Below, piece by piece: positions 5,112 to 6,745 of a stretch of DNA of 6,745 nucleotides; the stretch's first letter is position 1, and every line of letters starts with the position of its first letter. Source of the DNA: Thermoproteales archaeon. GTDB taxonomy: Archaea > Thermoproteota > Thermoprotei > Thermoproteales > Thermocladiaceae. Below the pieces are notes generated by a model, which had not been told where the DNA came from, did no database searches, and saw nothing but the letters and a program-made list of their open reading frames with translations. Both the position numbers and the translations under genes were made by a program. Location of the stretch: contig JAMOMD010000340.1 of the NCBI GenBank assembly GCA_027068725.1, positions 1 to 6,745 of the forward strand. Reading direction: 5' to 3'.

Positions 5112-6745
5112 CTAGACGTAGAGTGGCTGTGTGCGTGCTGCCTCTCTGTGCCACATCTGCCTGATCTTCTCGTACCAGCTCTCGTAGAACTTCAACATGT
5201 CTGGCGTTATGGATGGCCTTACCTTCCTCATTGCCTCCAGGAAGTGCTTCATCTTCACCTCAGTACAGTTGATGTCCTCCCTCATAGCTAACATCACAGC
5301 CTCACGCACGAGCAGTTCAAGATCAGCACCAGAGTAGCCTTCTGTCATTCTCGCAAGCTCCATTAGATCAACATCCTTTGCAAGTGGCACATTCCTCGTG
5401 TGTATTCTCAGTATGTCGAACCTAGCCTTGAGATCAGGTGGCGGCACGTAGATTATTCTGTCGAATCTTCCTGGTCTTAGCAATGCTGGATCTAGAATGT
5501 CAGGTCTGTTCGTTGCAGCAATAACAACAACATTCTCGAGTGGTGCAATACCATCAATCTCGGCAAGCAGCTGCGCAACAATTCTCTCCATTGCGTGGCT
5601 CTCGCCCTCGGACATGCCTCTTGCTGGTGCTATTGCATCTATCTCGTCAAAGAAGATGACACAGGGAGCAGCCATCCTAGCCTTCTTGAATATCTCACGT
5701 ATAGCACGCTCCGACTCACCAAACCACTTGCTCAGGATCTCTGGTCCACGCACAGCAATGAAGTTAGCTCCAGACTCAGTAGCAACAGCCTTAGCTAACA
5801 GCGTCTTACCACAGCCTGGAGGACCAAAGAGTAACACGCCCTTTGGCGGTCTTATTCCGAACTTCCTGAACTTGTGTGGATACTTCAGCGGCCACTCAAC
5901 GGCTTCGCGTAGCTCCTGCTTAACCTGTTCTAGTCCACCAATGTCGTCCCATCTCACTTTAGGCACCTCGACATGTATCTCTCTCAAGGCGCTTGGCACA
6001 ATCTCCTTCATTGCTTCTAGGAAGTCAGCCATAGTTACCTGAATCTTCGACAATGTCTCCTCATTGATTGTTGCAGGATTGTTCAGATCAATCAAGCCGC
6101 TCTGTATAGCCCTCCTGAGTGCACGTATGGCAGCCTCTCTGCATAGTGCTGCAAGGTCAGCACCAGTATATCCATGAGTCATTTCTGCAAGTCTTCTAAG
6201 GTCAACATCCTTCGCAAGTGGCATGTTCCTAGTATGTACTAGCAGAATCTCGTAACGTCCACGAGTGTCTGGTGGGTTAATCCAGATCTCTCTATCGAAC
6301 CTACCAGGTCTCCTCAGCGCTGGATCAATTGCTTCTGGTCTGTTTGTTGCTCCTATTACGATGACTTGTCCTCTCTCCTGAAGACCATCCATCAACGTTA
6401 ACAACTGAGCAACAATACGCTTCTCAACCTCGCCCGTGACCTCCTCACGCTTGGGCGCGATGGCATCTATCTCGTCTATGAATATGATTGCTGGAGCATT
6501 CTTCTTAGCCTCCTCAAAAATCTCCCTAAGCCTAGCCTCAGACTCACCATAGTACTTCGACACTATTTCAGGACCGTTAATAGCAATGAAGTACGCGTTG
6601 ACCTCATTAGCAACAGCCTTTGCCAACAGTGTCTTACCGCAGCCAGGAGGACCATAGAGTAGTATTCCTTTTGGTGGCTCTATTCCTAGGTGTTTGAATA
6701 TTTCAGGATGTCTCAGTGGTAATTCAACAAGCTCACGAATCTTCT
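5112..6745 (-). CDS. cdc48: Cdc48/VCP-type AAA+ ATPase, C-terminal 543 residues (5' end beyond the right edge)
   Basis: Cdc48 (VAT/p97) is a hexameric ATPase that threads proteins through its pore to unfold or extract them. The frame stays open to the edge: the TTG at 6626 is an internal leucine of the D1 Walker A helix, not a start, and 39 further codons precede it. Counting visible residues, D1 has Walker A GPPGCGKT (31-38), pore loop KYYGESE (63-69), Walker B IIFIDEID (86-93), sensor ATNRP (132-136) and arginine fingers RRPGRFD (144-150). D2 repeats these: GPPGCGKT (307-314), KWFGESE (339-345), VIFFDEID (362-369), ATNRP (410-414) and LLRPGRFDR (421-429). Family members usually have about 730-760 residues, so roughly 200, covering the substrate-binding N domain and the start of D1, are missing. 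Both ATPase sites look intact. The protein ends Gln-Pro-Leu-Tyr-Val, an HbYX-like tail. The winged-helix gene follows after six bases. Confidence 0.96.
   Translation of the reverse strand, partial: KIRELVELPLRHPEIFKHLGIEPPKGILLYGPPGCGKTLLAKAVANEVNAYFIAINGPEIVSKYYGESEARLREIFEEAKKNAPAIIFIDEIDAIAPKREEVTGEVEKRIVAQLLTLMDGLQERGQVIVIGATNRPEAIDPALRRPGRFDREIWINPPDTRGRYEILLVHTRNMPLAKDVDLRRLAEMTHGYTGADLAALCREAAIRALRRAIQSGLIDLNNPATINEETLSKIQVTMADFLEAMKEIVPSALREIHVEVPKVRWDDIGGLEQVKQELREAVEWPLKYPHKFRKFGIRPPKGVLLFGPPGCGKTLLAKAVATESGANFIAVRGPEILSKWFGESERAIREIFKKARMAAPCVIFFDEIDAIAPARGMSEGESHAMERIVAQLLAEIDGIAPLENVVVIAATNRPDILDPALLRPGRFDRIIYVPPPDLKARFDILRIHTRNVPLAKDVDLMELARMTEGYSGADLELLVREAVMLAMREDINCTEVKMKHFLEAMRKVRPSITPDMLKFYESWYEKIRQMWHREAARTQPLYV

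Noticed and set aside
5497..6042. Plus-strand open frame of 181 codons opposite cdc48
   Set aside because: It lies wholly antisense to the conserved D2 ATPase domain and shows no family motif, so it reflects codon bias of the real gene.
5112..6626. Treating TTG at 6626 as the start of a short 504-residue ATPase
   Set aside because: The codon is inside the Walker A helix (GKT-Leu-Leu-Ala-Lys), and the frame continues upstream with the rest of the P-loop to the window edge.
5800..6660. Near-identical DNA around the two GPPGCGKTLLAKAVA segments as a possible repeat
   Set aside because: These are the homologous P-loops of the D1 and D2 domains of Cdc48, an ancient domain duplication and not a mobile or recombinational repeat.

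Overview
This window is almost fully coding and looks like chromosomal DNA from a thermophilic crenarchaeon (Thermoproteota). The support is a Cdc48-type AAA+ ATPase with an archaeal aromatic pore loop, the LysW carrier-protein lysine/arginine genes, arginine codons mostly AGA/AGG, GTG starts, A/T-rich TATA-like boxes about 25-35 bases before starts that lack a Shine-Dalgarno (leaderless style), and gaps of 56 bases or less. I cannot name the genus.

Layout from right to left on the minus strand: a 5'-truncated cdc48 (5112-6745; its beginning lies beyond the right edge), a 73-residue winged-helix-like protein (4884-5105), then lysW (4669-4845), lysX (3798-4676) and lysK (2697-3782). lysW and lysX overlap by 8 bases and lysX and lysK are 15 bases apart. 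lysK meets the plus-strand dihydroorotase gene pyrC (1365-2708) tail to tail with a 12-base overlap. pyrC starts in a 42-base divergent intergenic space. On its other side an unrecognised 339-residue protein (303-1322, minus) is followed by the first 82 codons of pyrE (1-246, minus), which runs off the left edge.

There are two metabolic blocks. In the lysWXK block, LysX ligates the substrate amino acid to the C-terminal glutamate of the small zinc protein LysW, and LysK releases the finished amino acid. The intermediate kinase, reductase and aminotransferase are not in the window. In the pyrimidine block, PyrC and PyrE catalyse steps 3 and 5 of de novo UMP synthesis; they are transcribed apart, with the orphan gene in between. 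Cdc48 is a protein unfoldase and ends in Leu-Tyr-Val, a proteasome-docking type (HbYX) tail.

No RNA genes, mobile elements, CRISPR arrays or long repeats are visible. The points most worth a second look are the orphan between the pyr genes, the interleaved divergent promoters, the reuse of the conserved LysW tail codons as the lysX ribosome-binding site, and the small winged-helix partner of cdc48.
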